Positions 22,002 to 30,418 of a stretch of 51,613 nucleotides of DNA are shown one piece after another (position 1 is the first letter of the stretch; each line of letters starts with the position of its first letter). The notes beneath the pieces were generated by a model, which was given only the letters and a program-made list of their open reading frames with translations, did not search any database and was not told where the DNA came from. Location: contig NZ_BALE01000041.1 in assembly GCF_000963885.1 (NCBI RefSeq), positions 1 to 51,613 of the forward strand, in the 5' to 3' direction. The DNA comes from Tanticharoenia sakaeratensis NBRC 103193. Lineage in GTDB: Bacteria; Pseudomonadota; Alphaproteobacteria; Acetobacterales; Acetobacteraceae. The position numbers were made by a program, and so were the translations under genes.

Positions 22002-22622
22002 ATGTCCGACGACCCAAACGGTTCGCCCGATGGCGGAGCCGATCCGAATACTGCGCGCGAATTGCAGCGGGCGCGGGCCGACCTGACCGCCTTGCGCTCC
22101 GAGCTCAAGGCGATCCGTGGCGAACGCGACGCTGCAGTCACCGAGCGCGACGACGCGATCAAGTCCCGCGACGGCTACAAGGGTCAGATCGAGAAGCAGC
22201 GGGCCGAGTTCGAGGGCAAGCTCGCCGATCAGACCAAGGCAGCCGACGAAGCGAAGACCGCCGCAGAGCAGGCGCTTGCAGGCGTGCGGGAAGCCTCCGA
22301 TCGCGCGGTGATCGAGGCGGAAGCCAAGGCCGCCGCGACGCGACTTGGCGCGCACAATCCGGCTGATGTGGTTCGTCTGCTCGACATGTCGGGCGTGAAG
22401 CGCGGTGAGGATGGCGCGATCGCGGGCCTGGACGAGGCTCTGACGGCCGCCAAGGAAGCCCGCGCCTACATGTTCGGCGAAGCACCGAAGCCTGGCGCGA
22501 TGACGGGCACGACCCAGTCGCCGGCGCCACCGAAGCCCGGTGCTCCACCGAAGGAGACGGTCCGGGAGTTGTCGACTGCGGAATATGAGGCGCGCAAGCG
22601 GCAATTTGTCGCGAACCTCTGA
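22002..22622 (+). CDS. Capsid scaffold protein
   Basis: The 206-residue protein is a long acidic coiled coil (about 15-110: ELQRARADLTALRSELKAIR and onward). A short globular part follows, then a Pro-rich linker and a basic C-terminal helix (ELSTAEYEARKRQFVANL). This is the plan of a phage scaffold (GP20-like), whose basic tail binds the capsid protein. It sits between portal and capsid genes. Confidence 0.82.
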   Translation: MSDDPNGSPDGGADPNTARELQRARADLTALRSELKAIRGERDAAVTERDDAIKSRDGYKGQIEKQRAEFEGKLADQTKAADEAKTAAEQALAGVREASDRAVIEAEAKAAATRLGAHNPADVVRLLDMSGVKRGEDGAIAGLDEALTAAKEARAYMFGEAPKPGAMTGTTQSPAPPKPGAPPKETVRELSTAEYEARKRQFVANL

Positions 22623-22708
22623 CGATTTCTACGCCCGGCTGATGCTGGAGCGCTTACCCGCCTGATGGCGATCCCCCGAAACAGCATCAGCAAAAAAGAG
22701 AAGACGAC

Positions 22709-24073
22709 GTGTCCATCAATAATTTTCCCGCTCAGCTTGTCGCAGCGATCCAGCAGGGCTACCTTGCACGCGAGTTTCAGACCGGCCTCCAGTCGAAGCT
22801 CGGCTTCCGTGGTGTGGCCGATCGTGAAGTGTTCCCGAATGCGATCGGTGAAACGCTGACCAAGACGCGCAAGAGCCTCAAGACGCCGGTCACCACGCCG
22901 CTCAATCCGACCGCGAATACCAATTTCGATAACGGTCTGACGTCGAGTGACTGGGGCGTCGAGCAGTATACGCTCTCAATCAACATGTATGGCGACACGA
23001 TCGACCTGAACATGGTGACGAGCGGCGTGGGCATTGCCTCGCAGTTCCTGGCCAATGCGCACACCAACGGCATCCAGGCCATGCAGTCGCTGGATCGGCT
23101 GGCACGCAACACGCTGTTCGGCGGTGCTCTGAACGGTGTTGGCGGCTATCTCGGCGGCAATACGCGCGTTGTCACGACGCTCGGGTCTGCAGGCACGTCC
23201 GTCGCTGTCGACGACATTCGCGGCTTCCAGCGCATGCTGATCGAGGGGCAGGTTGTTGCGGTAGGCTCGGCCGCTGCTCTGACCGTGACGATCGGTTCGG
23301 GCGTCTACAGCCTTGTCGGCGCAACCGCTGACGCAACGAACGTTTCGACGGCGCCGGACGGCGTGTCGGGATCTCTGACGCTGAGCGCGAACGTCTCGGT
23401 GTCCGATGGCACGGCCGGCAATGCGGTCGTGGCGGCAACGGCCCCGTACGTGATCCGTCCGAACAATCGGCTGACGACGGCGGCCCTTGCAGCCGGTGAC
23501 ACGCTCGGTATCCAGAACGTTCTCGCCGGCGTGGCCGCGCTCCGGCGCAACAACGTGCCGATGATCAACGGCGCCTATCACTGCTACCTCGACGATCTGC
23601 AGCTGCTCGGCCTGTTCCGAGATGCGGACTTCAAATACCTCTACCGCGGTGCCTATGGATCCGAGGAGTATCGGAACGGCGAGGTCATCGAGCTTCTCGG
23701 CGTCCGCTTCATTCCGACCACCGAAGCGCCGCAGCAGGCGGCGATCAGCGCTGCGGCGGGCCCGATCCATCGCGCGCTTGTCGTCGGCCAGGGCGCTCTT
23801 GTCGAAGGCGACTTTGCCGGGACCGGTCATTCGGACATTCCCGACGCGGACCGCGCCCTGATCGAGAAGATCGACGATGTGGCCATGGTCACGCGCGAGC
23901 CGCTCGACCGCCTGCGGCAGATCATCGCGCAGTCCTGGTACTGGATCGGCGGGTTTGCGCTCCCGACGGACTCGACCGCGAACACCTCCATCATCCCGAC
24001 CGCGACCAACAGCTATCTGAAGCGCGGTGTGGTGATCGAAAGCCTGGGCACCGACGGGGTGGCTGCAGCCTGA
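22709..24073 (+). CDS. Major capsid protein
   Basis: The 454-residue shell protein of HK97 type starts at GTG 22709 with AGAAGA upstream. The N-terminal part has RGVADREVFPNAIGETLTKT and a core around SSDWGVEQYTLSINMYGDTI. Residues ~160-255 are a Thr/Val/Gly-rich beta segment that looks like an inserted surface domain. The C-terminal half returns to the core fold (PMINGAYHCYLDDLQLLGLF, then LIEKIDDVAMVTREPLDRLR). Its position after scaffold and its size fit. Confidence 0.88.
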   Translation: MSINNFPAQLVAAIQQGYLAREFQTGLQSKLGFRGVADREVFPNAIGETLTKTRKSLKTPVTTPLNPTANTNFDNGLTSSDWGVEQYTLSINMYGDTIDLNMVTSGVGIASQFLANAHTNGIQAMQSLDRLARNTLFGGALNGVGGYLGGNTRVVTTLGSAGTSVAVDDIRGFQRMLIEGQVVAVGSAAALTVTIGSGVYSLVGATADATNVSTAPDGVSGSLTLSANVSVSDGTAGNAVVAATAPYVIRPNNRLTTAALAAGDTLGIQNVLAGVAALRRNNVPMINGAYHCYLDDLQLLGLFRDADFKYLYRGAYGSEEYRNGEVIELLGVRFIPTTEAPQQAAISAAAGPIHRALVVGQGALVEGDFAGTGHSDIPDADRALIEKIDDVAMVTREPLDRLRQIIAQSWYWIGGFALPTDSTANTSIIPTATNSYLKRGVVIESLGTDGVAAA

Positions 24074-24384
24074 TGCCTCGCGGGCACTATGACCGCACGG
24101 CGGCGCGCGCCAAACGCGCGTCGTTGGCTCCTGTCGAGGCACCGCCGTCTCCGCTCGACCTCGGTGAGGCGCCTGAAGATGCGTGCGAGCCTCGACAGAA
24201 TGGCCCCATGCGCGTTGTCCAGGCGCACGGCTACCGCGAGGCGCGGTTCAATCGCGGCGTCTTCCACTGGGCCGCAGGCGAAATCATCACCAACCCCGAT
24301 GAGATCGCGCATCTGATCGAGCGCGGGGCAAAACTGGAACCGGTTGCATGTCCGGAAGCACCGCACTCAGCACCAACGCCCTGA
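24073..24384 (+). CDS. Small head-region protein, 103 aa
   Basis: The start overlaps the capsid stop. After a basic, Pro-rich N-terminus the C-terminal half is compact (EARFNRGVFHWAAGEIITNP, then DEIAHLIERGAKLE). This resembles small proteins found between capsid and connector genes. Possibly a decoration or minor head protein. Confidence 0.6.
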   Translation: MPRGHYDRTAARAKRASLAPVEAPPSPLDLGEAPEDACEPRQNGPMRVVQAHGYREARFNRGVFHWAAGEIITNPDEIAHLIERGAKLEPVACPEAPHSAPTP

Positions 24385-24749
24385 CGGACGCCGAAAAGAC
24401 CGATATCCGCCGTTTCATGGGGTATCCGGCGATCGGCTCAGTCGCGACTGGCCAGTCGTCGTGGCGCTTCTTCACGGCCTACGGCCAGAACGAGTGGCGC
24501 ATGAACAATCTTGCGCCTGCCGAACTGCAGCAGGTGCGCCTGTATCTCGCCCAGCTCTACCCACTCGAAACCGGCGTGATCGGTGCTGCAGACAATCTCG
24601 ATACGGATCAGGCGGCCGTCTGGAAACGGAACCGGTCCGAAGTCACTGACCGCATGGGTCTCTACGATATGTGGCGCCGCCGCCTGTGCGGGTTCCTGGG
24701 CATCCCGCCCGGCCCGGACCTGTGCACCGGCTCTCAGATCGTCATCTGA
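24348..24749 (+). CDS. Head-tail connector-like protein, 133 aa
   Basis: It overlaps the previous gene by 37 bp. The pattern ALTDAEKTDIRRFMGYPAIG followed by a mainly helical body and MWRRRLCGFLGIPPG is like gp6/adaptor-type connector proteins. Position after the capsid gene supports this. Confidence 0.65.
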   Translation: MSGSTALSTNALTDAEKTDIRRFMGYPAIGSVATGQSSWRFFTAYGQNEWRMNNLAPAELQQVRLYLAQLYPLETGVIGAADNLDTDQAAVWKRNRSEVTDRMGLYDMWRRRLCGFLGIPPGPDLCTGSQIVI

Positions 24750-24760
24750 AAGGAAGCATC

Positions 24761-25189
24761 ATGACCGACGTCGAAAGCCTTCGGGACGACGAACCGCGCC
24801 TGAACGCCATGGGCGTGCCGTTCCCGCGCACGGCCTGGGCACTGGTCCGAAATGGTGTCATCGCGAAGATCGTCCATACCTACGACCACGAGCATCATCC
24901 CTTCGGAGACATCGCCCAGGGCGAGGCGGAGCCCGAGCATGGCCCGGTCGCGTTGACGGGCGAGCATGTGTTGCGCGTGGACAGCTCGATCGCGGCTGTC
25001 GGCGATCTGGTCGACGCCAAGGGCAACACCACACCGGCCGAGGGCCGCGCGCGCCCGCTTATTCCCGGTGAAGCTGCCTATCGCGGGCCGACGAGCGCTC
25101 AGATCCAGCCGGCGGAGCACGAGGGCGGCGGCGCACCGGAAGCTGCCGACCCCGAGAGGCAGGATCCGGATCTACCGGCCGGGGAGTGA
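24761..25189 (+). CDS. Head-region hypothetical protein, 142 aa
   Basis: AAGGAAG precedes the ATG. Residues ~20-85 form a beta-rich segment (RTAWALVRNGVIAKIVHTYD, then VLRVDSSIAAVGDLVDAKGN). The C-terminus is disordered and acidic with Pro. It may be a head decoration or completion protein. Confidence 0.6.
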   Translation: MTDVESLRDDEPRLNAMGVPFPRTAWALVRNGVIAKIVHTYDHEHHPFGDIAQGEAEPEHGPVALTGEHVLRVDSSIAAVGDLVDAKGNTTPAEGRARPLIPGEAAYRGPTSAQIQPAEHEGGGAPEAADPERQDPDLPAGE

Positions 25190-25192
25190 ATC

Positions 25193-25378
25193 ATGCCGCG
25201 CAAGCCCACAACTCTCGCGGCTTATGTGAGGTCCCAGCAGGACCGCCGCGAGGACCGCCAGAACGCCGCACTCGTCGGCATGCCGGTGAAGCAGTTCAAG
25301 CGCACCCGCGAGGCCAAGACGATCGACCGGGCTGTCGTGGCGCTCGACAACAAGATAGCGCGCTCGCGCAGGACGTAA
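25193..25378 (+). CDS. Small basic protein, 61 aa
   Basis: A GGGGAG site precedes the ATG. The product is strongly basic and helical (LAAYVRSQQDRREDRQNAAL). It lies between head and connector genes. Function unknown. Confidence 0.6.
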   Translation: MPRKPTTLAAYVRSQQDRREDRQNAALVGMPVKQFKRTREAKTIDRAVVALDNKIARSRRT

Positions 25379-25379
25379 C

Positions 25380-26060
25380 GTGGTTAATCAGGCGCTCATC
25401 CAGAAGAAGGTCGCGGCCGGATACGCAAAGGCCGCGCTTCGGCTGGGGGCAATGGTGTCTCAATACCGTCCCGCGTCGCTGACGGAGCCGCTGGCAGCCG
25501 CGATCGCGACGCCGATGGCCGATTTCTCGAACAATCCGGCCTTCGCGTTCCGATCGCCGCCGCTCTGGGACAAGCCTGTCACATGGGCCCTGGTCGATAC
25601 GACGGACGTTCTGGCCGGCGACATTTTCGTGGCGCCGATCGGCACGTATTTCGTGGCGCGCGTCGAGCCCTATCGGCCGCCGGTCTGCATGCTGACGAAC
25701 CGGACGGTCACGCTGTCTGGCGATGCGGGCGCGGGCTCCACGATCGGAGCGGGCGCCACGTGCTCAATGGCAGGGTACGACAACGCCGAATACGGCCCCT
25801 CGCCTGTCTTCGGCGGCACGGCTCTCGCATCGGGCTGGCCCGCCTTCATCACGCTGAAGAACAAGGGTCAGGTGCCTGAAACCGGCATTCCGGGCGACCT
25901 GCGCGCCGGTGAATTCGAGATGTTCCTGCCGGTCATGCCGGACTTCGTGCCGGCTGTAGCCATGACGGCGGTCACCGATCTCGGAACGCCTTATCGGCTC
26001 ACGGCCGTTGAGCCCTCGCCTTATGGAACGCGCTGTCAGATGGAGGTCGTGCAGATCTGA
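25380..26060 (+). CDS. Structural protein, likely head completion / neck, 226 aa
   Basis: A GTG start follows the previous stop at once. The N-terminal helix LIQKKVAAGYAKAALRLGAM and the beta-rich remainder (WALVDTTDVLAGDIFVAPIG, then YRLTAVEPSPYGTRCQMEVV) fit a neck or head-closure protein. The assignment rests on order of genes. Confidence 0.6.
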   Translation: MVNQALIQKKVAAGYAKAALRLGAMVSQYRPASLTEPLAAAIATPMADFSNNPAFAFRSPPLWDKPVTWALVDTTDVLAGDIFVAPIGTYFVARVEPYRPPVCMLTNRTVTLSGDAGAGSTIGAGATCSMAGYDNAEYGPSPVFGGTALASGWPAFITLKNKGQVPETGIPGDLRAGEFEMFLPVMPDFVPAVAMTAVTDLGTPYRLTAVEPSPYGTRCQMEVVQI

Positions 26061-27100
26061 TGGCTGACATCGGCAGTACGGCTTCGGCGCTCGCGATGAC
26101 GGCCGCATCCGTGATCTATCCCGACGGTCTTTCGCCGGTCACCGGATCCGTCACCGGGACGCAGACGATCGTGCGCCGCGGATGGCCGACACAGCCGGAT
26201 TTCTCCGGTGCCTGCGGAATGGCCAAGGGCATCGATCTGGTGAGCGTCATGCCGATCGGCGGCGCGTTTCGCCCTCTGTCCGAGCCGCTTGGCTGGCCTT
26301 GGGAGACGATCTCGCAGACTGCGGCAACAGTGACGCTCGCAGCGGATGGCGACACGCTGACGGTGGTGATCACAAGCAGCGCGATACCGTCCGGAGTTGT
26401 GGGCGCGACGCTCACTGCCATGCCCGGCAGCGTCGTGCAGCCGAACGTCGCCATTTCCTACGTCGTCCAGAGCACTGACACAGCGGACACGATCGCGGCG
26501 GCGCTCGCCGGCCAGATCCCCGGGGCCTATTCGTCGGGCGCGAGCGTCACGTTCCCGGGCGTGTCTTCCATCGCGCCTGTCACTGGCGGGACTGCAACGG
26601 CACGTCGTGTGGTGCGTCGGCAGCGGCAGATGTTCTCTGTCTCCGTCTGGTCGATTTCCTGGCAGCGCCGGGACGCACTGGGGCTTGCCCTGGACGCCGG
26701 CCTCGCTGGCACGAACTGGATCGCCAATATGGACGGCACGGCATCCCAGATCGTCGGCGCTGGCGCGATCGAAGTGGATGGTGGCCAGAACCAGGGCATC
26801 TACCGGCGCGACCTTCGATACTGGCTCGAGTTCGATACCGTGCAGACCATGACCGCGCCGCAGATGATGTTTGGCATCGGCATGTCCCGCGTGGTCGCGG
26901 AGGCCGGCGTCGTGCTGCAGCCTTTCGGACAGACGGCGCCGATCGCCGGCATCGCGACCGATTCCAATGGCGACATTCTGATCGATGCAGGCGGCAACCT
27001 GATCGGCCAGGTGCAGCAGCCCTATGCGGGGCTGTTCGTGAATTCAGGCGGCTACGTTCTTCAGGACGGCAGCGGCAATCTGGCCGGCGATCCGGCCTAA
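26060..27100 (+). CDS. Tail terminator/neck-like protein, 346 aa
   Basis: The ATG overlaps the previous stop. Two beta-rich parts are joined by a segment with WPWETISQTAATVTLAADGD and a central domain (RRQRQMFSVSVWSISWQRRD). The C-terminus has bacterial-surface-style Gly/Asp repeats. Similar proteins lie directly before tail sheath genes in other myoviruses and act at the neck. Tentative. Confidence 0.55.
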   Translation: MADIGSTASALAMTAASVIYPDGLSPVTGSVTGTQTIVRRGWPTQPDFSGACGMAKGIDLVSVMPIGGAFRPLSEPLGWPWETISQTAATVTLAADGDTLTVVITSSAIPSGVVGATLTAMPGSVVQPNVAISYVVQSTDTADTIAAALAGQIPGAYSSGASVTFPGVSSIAPVTGGTATARRVVRRQRQMFSVSVWSISWQRRDALGLALDAGLAGTNWIANMDGTASQIVGAGAIEVDGGQNQGIYRRDLRYWLEFDTVQTMTAPQMMFGIGMSRVVAEAGVVLQPFGQTAPIAGIATDSNGDILIDAGGNLIGQVQQPYAGLFVNSGGYVLQDGSGNLAGDPA

Positions 27101-27116
27101 ATTCCAGGAGAAAACG

Positions 27117-27419
27117 ATGAGCGGCACATCGGCTACGAGCGCGGGCTCGTCGGCCAGCGAACCTGTGTCCGGCGGCGGCACCATCTCGTCGGGCGGGACT
27201 GCGGCGAGTGGCACGGTCGTCAGCAGCGGAGGCGCTGCAACGTCCGGCACGGGCGCGGCGCCATCCTTCGAATACGTCGTGCGGTCGCCCTTCGCTTCCT
27301 ACAAGCCCGGCGACGTCATCAAGGACGCCGCAACAATCGAGGCGCTGAGCAAGACCGGACAGCTCGGCCACAACTGCGTGCGCGTTCTGTCGGCCGCCGC
27401 TCGAAAGGATGCCCCGTAA
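27117..27419 (+). CDS. Structural protein with Ser/Gly-rich N-terminus, 100 aa
   Basis: AGGAG precedes the ATG. The first ~50 residues are a Ser/Gly/Ala/Thr-rich linker. The last ~50 (FEYVVRSPFASYKPGDVIKD, then a helix) form a small domain like the one near the end of the protein at 24073. It may attach to head or neck. It overlaps the sheath start. Confidence 0.55.
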   Translation: MSGTSATSAGSSASEPVSGGGTISSGGTAASGTVVSSGGAATSGTGAAPSFEYVVRSPFASYKPGDVIKDAATIEALSKTGQLGHNCVRVLSAAARKDAP

Positions 27420-28921
27420 TGGCGACCATCTATCAGTCCGGCGCCCTGAACACGACGGCCCTGGTCGTGCCGGGCATGTATGTCCAGATCGTTGCGCCCA
27501 GTACGCTCAACATCAACGGCGTGTCCACGAGCCGGATCGGCTTTGTCGGCACGGCAGGATGGGGCCCGGTCAACAAGCCCGTCGTGATCGGCGGCATGAA
27601 CGACTACTTGAGCGCCTATGGACCGAAGCAGGCACTCACGTCCGACCTGGGGCTGGCGGTCAACGTCGCCTACCTCCAGGGCGCTGCGGACTTCCGTTGC
27701 GTGCGTGTCACGGACGGGACTGACACCGCGGCGACGCTGACAGCGAACGGCATCACGTTCACCGGGATCTATACCGGCACGCAGGGTAACGCGATTTCGG
27801 TGCAGTTCGCGCCAGCAGCAAGCGGTGCCGGTGGCACGCTGACGGTCGGCCACGCGCTGCTCGGCACGAAGGCCTATACCGGCGTCAGCTGGGCCGCAAT
27901 CCAGGCGGCCGTGGCCGCAGACGCTGCGGCGCTGATCGTCATGTCCATTGGCTCGAGCCCGACCTATGCCGCGATTGCGGCGACGTCGCTGGCCGGCGGC
28001 ACGGACGGCGGCACGCCTTCCACCACAGCTTTCCTCGGCTCTGCCGGGTCCAGCACCGGATCCGGCACAGGCATGTATGCCCTCGCCAGCCAGAGCTGCG
28101 CGTTCGGCGTGCTGTGCGGCCTGACGGACTCCACCTCGTGGAGCACGCAGGCGGCATTTGGACTGTCGAACGGCATCTACATGGTCACGTCCGGACCGTC
28201 CGGCGACACGATCAGCAACGGGACCACGACCTTCGCGTCGTCCGGGGCCACGTCCTATGCGCTGAAGTGCATGTTCGGAGACTGGCTGTGGTGGAACGAC
28301 GACACGAACGGCCTGATGCTCATTCCGCCGTCTCTGCATGCGGTGGGTGTCATGGCGGGGCTCGGGCCGCAGCAGTCGAGCCTGAACAAGCAGCTCTACG
28401 GCGTTGTGGGCAGTCAGAAGTCCGGCCTCGCCTCAACAGGCGCGTCCCTGACCTACTCGAGCGCCGAACTCGAGGCGCTGATTGACGGCGATCTCGACGT
28501 CATCTGCTACCCGGCCCCTGGCGGCAGCTACTGGGCGTGCCGCGCCGGCATCAACACGAGCGGGACGGCCGTCGAGTCCGACGACAGCTACACGCGCCTG
28601 ACCAACTATTTTGCGGAATCCTTCGCGACGAGCCTGGGCACGTATATCGGCGCCACGATCAACGCGACGCTGTTCAGCGACGTGCGATCGACGTTCCTCG
28701 CATTCCTGTCGTCCTGCCTCTCGCAGGGAATTCTCGGCACGACGGACGGCAGCACGCCTTACGCCGTGGTCTGCGACGTCTCGAACAACCCTGTCTCGCG
28801 TACGTCGCTCGGCTACCTGCAGGTCGATGTCCAGATCCAGTACCAGGGCATCGTCAAGAAGTTCATCGTCAATCTTCAGGGCGGATCGTCGGTCACCGTG
28901 ACGACCTCCGCCAGCTCGTAA
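27419..28921 (+). CDS. Tail sheath protein
   Basis: The 500-residue contractile sheath subunit begins with a VVPGMYVQIV segment and IGFVGTAGWGPVNKPVVIGG, typical of sheath N-termini. The C-terminal domain has the conserved handshake region (VLCGLTDSTSW, FGDWLWWND, YTRLTNYFAESFATSLGTYI and the final Q-rich strand QVDVQIQYQGIVKKFIVNLQ). Its presence identifies a myovirus. Confidence 0.92.
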   Translation: MATIYQSGALNTTALVVPGMYVQIVAPSTLNINGVSTSRIGFVGTAGWGPVNKPVVIGGMNDYLSAYGPKQALTSDLGLAVNVAYLQGAADFRCVRVTDGTDTAATLTANGITFTGIYTGTQGNAISVQFAPAASGAGGTLTVGHALLGTKAYTGVSWAAIQAAVAADAAALIVMSIGSSPTYAAIAATSLAGGTDGGTPSTTAFLGSAGSSTGSGTGMYALASQSCAFGVLCGLTDSTSWSTQAAFGLSNGIYMVTSGPSGDTISNGTTTFASSGATSYALKCMFGDWLWWNDDTNGLMLIPPSLHAVGVMAGLGPQQSSLNKQLYGVVGSQKSGLASTGASLTYSSAELEALIDGDLDVICYPAPGGSYWACRAGINTSGTAVESDDSYTRLTNYFAESFATSLGTYIGATINATLFSDVRSTFLAFLSSCLSQGILGTTDGSTPYAVVCDVSNNPVSRTSLGYLQVDVQIQYQGIVKKFIVNLQGGSSVTVTTSASS

Positions 28922-28933
28922 GGGGGCGTCGTT

Positions 28934-29362
28934 ATGGCTCAGGCTGCCTATTCGATCGGCCGAAATTGCCGGATCACTTTCCTCTGGGGCGGCAGTCGTG
29001 TCGATCTCCGCGATGTGACGGGATTTCAGGCACGGCAGATGACGCAGACGCTCCGCGCTGCGCCGCTCAACAGTCTGCCGGTCCAGTTTAGGATCCCTGA
29101 TGGCTGGGAGGGACGTTTCCAGATCGTGCGCGCTAACGCCAATCTGGACACGCTCGTTGCGTCAATCGAAAGCGGCTTCTGGTCTTCCGGCATTATCCAG
29201 CAGGGCACGCTGTACCAATACATCGATGAACCGGACGGGAGCACAACGACCTGGGAATATAGCCAGGTCGCGTTTTCGCTGAGCAGCGACGAGTGGCGTC
29301 AGGAAAACATCATCAACCAGTCGGCTGAATTCTATGCATCCCAGAGGACAAAAATTTCATGA
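28934..29362 (+). CDS. Tail tube protein
   Basis: The 142-residue protein follows the sheath. A beta-barrel pattern is seen (RITFLWGGSRVDLRDVTGFQ, GRFQIVRANANLDTLVASIE, TTWEYSQVAFSLSSDEWRQE), consistent with a phage tube protein that lines the contractile tail. Confidence 0.82.
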   Translation: MAQAAYSIGRNCRITFLWGGSRVDLRDVTGFQARQMTQTLRAAPLNSLPVQFRIPDGWEGRFQIVRANANLDTLVASIESGFWSSGIIQQGTLYQYIDEPDGSTTTWEYSQVAFSLSSDEWRQENIINQSAEFYASQRTKIS

Positions 29363-29706
29363 GTAATATTCCTGATTCGATCACACTGGACGACGGGCGC
29401 AAGTTGACACTGCGCGAACTTGATCCAGGCGACCAGCTCGACCTGATCGAGGCCGCAGGCTCAGCGATGAACAGCGAGGCTGCTGGCGCGTGGATGGGTT
29501 ATGCGCAGATGATCGCGAGTGTCACCGCGATCGACGACGTGCCCGAGCAGATGCCGATCACGAAAGAAGAGATCAAGAAGCTTGCCCGGAAGCTGGGCAA
29601 TGCCGGCGTTCTGGCCGTGCAACGCACGCTTTACCCTGAAAAGCAGAAAGAGCCTGGCGTCGCTGACGGGTCACTCAGCGAAGAGGCAGCCACCGCAAAA
29701 AACTGA
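29359..29706 (+). CDS. Tail assembly chaperone, short form (gpG-like)
   Basis: The 115-residue protein begins PDSITLDDGRKLTLRELDPG, a pattern frequent in tail chaperones. It would bind the tape measure during tube assembly. Its last codons contain the slippery heptamer A AAA AAC directly before the stop, and a -1 shift extends the protein with the frame at 29703-29882. The start overlaps the tube gene by 4 bp. Confidence 0.82.
   Translation: MSNIPDSITLDDGRKLTLRELDPGDQLDLIEAAGSAMNSEAAGAWMGYAQMIASVTAIDDVPEQMPITKEEIKKLARKLGNAGVLAVQRTLYPEKQKEPGVADGSLSEEAATAKN
29697..29703 (+). promoter_or_regulatory. Programmed -1 ribosomal frameshift site (A AAA AAC)
   Basis: The heptamer has the X XXY YYZ form in the zero frame (gcA AAA AAC tga), with the stop codon next. 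Slippage back by one base opens a 59-codon frame. The place in the genome, between tube and tape measure genes, is where tail chaperone frameshifts are found in many tailed phages. Confidence 0.82.
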
Positions 29707-29882
29707 GCAGGCATCCCGTGTTTCAGGAGATGCTATTCCTCGCTGAGCACGGGGTGCCATGGGATCTGTCCAAAACGTGGTCGCGAGCCCGGAGAATGGC
29801 CGCATGTGTAGCCATATCCGAGCGCAAAGGCGCTGTGTTTTCATGGGAAACGATGACCTATCTTCAGAAGGCCGGTGAATGA
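29703..29882 (+). CDS. Tail assembly chaperone extension (gpT-like, reached by -1 frameshift)
   Basis: This frame has no good start of its own. It is entered by -1 slippage at 29697-29703 and gives a 174-residue fusion. The product of this part (MLFLAEHGVPWDLSKTWSRA, then a basic helix and FSWETMTYLQKAGE) resembles the second part of tail chaperones, such as GpT. It ends overlapping the start of the next gene. Confidence 0.8.
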   Translation: MSRHPVFQEMLFLAEHGVPWDLSKTWSRARRMAACVAISERKGAVFSWETMTYLQKAGE

Positions 29883-30418
29883 TGCGCCAGTTTCGAAGCC
29901 CGGACGCGTTTGCTGCCTTTCTCCGGGATCGGGTGATCGGGACACTTCCGGGCGCGGTGCACCGCGGTGTCGCCGATGGCGCTGATCTCATCAAGACTGA
30001 GACAAAGGTCCAGATCGGGCATTATCTTGAAGGGCCAGAAGCAGGACTGCCGACCGCGCCGCTTGCCGATCGCACCATCAATGAGCGGATCCGAATGGGT
30101 TATACGCCAGACGACCCGGGGCTTCGATCGGGAGACATGCGCGAGAGCTACGGAACGCGCGTCAGTGAGTCCGCGCTGCGCGTGGATGCATCCATCGGGT
30201 CAGATGACCTGCATGCGGTTTATTTCGAGTTGGGCCGCACGATATACACGGACAAGGGCGTTAATTATCAGCCGCCCCGTCCGGAGCTTTCCGTTGCTGC
30301 AATTCGCAATGAGGACAGAGTCGTCGATGGCGTTTCGCGTGCGATCGTCAGGGCCCTGGAAGGCCGACCTTTGCCCAACCGCCCGGTCACAGACGAATCA
30401 GAGAATTCGGATCTGTGA
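29879..30418 (+). CDS. HK97 gp10-like minor tail/head-tail protein
   Basis: The 179-residue protein begins FRSPDAFAAFLRDRVIGTLP and contains RGVADGADLIKTETKVQIG, a helix-and-strand layout of HK97 gp10-type completion proteins. The middle has LRSGDMRESYGTRVSESALR and VYFELGRTIYTDKG, also characteristic. It is placed between chaperone and tape measure rather than by the connector genes. The 3' end overlaps the convergent nuclease gene by 21 bp. Confidence 0.65.
   Translation: MMRQFRSPDAFAAFLRDRVIGTLPGAVHRGVADGADLIKTETKVQIGHYLEGPEAGLPTAPLADRTINERIRMGYTPDDPGLRSGDMRESYGTRVSESALRVDASIGSDDLHAVYFELGRTIYTDKGVNYQPPRPELSVAAIRNEDRVVDGVSRAIVRALEGRPLPNRPVTDESENSDL

Noticed and set aside
22976-24142. 388-codon minus-strand frame opposite the capsid gene
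   Set aside because: Shadow of the capsid gene with Arg/His-rich composition and no start signal.
27299-28339. 346-codon minus-strand frame opposite the sheath gene
   Set aside because: Arg/Gly-rich shadow of the sheath gene.
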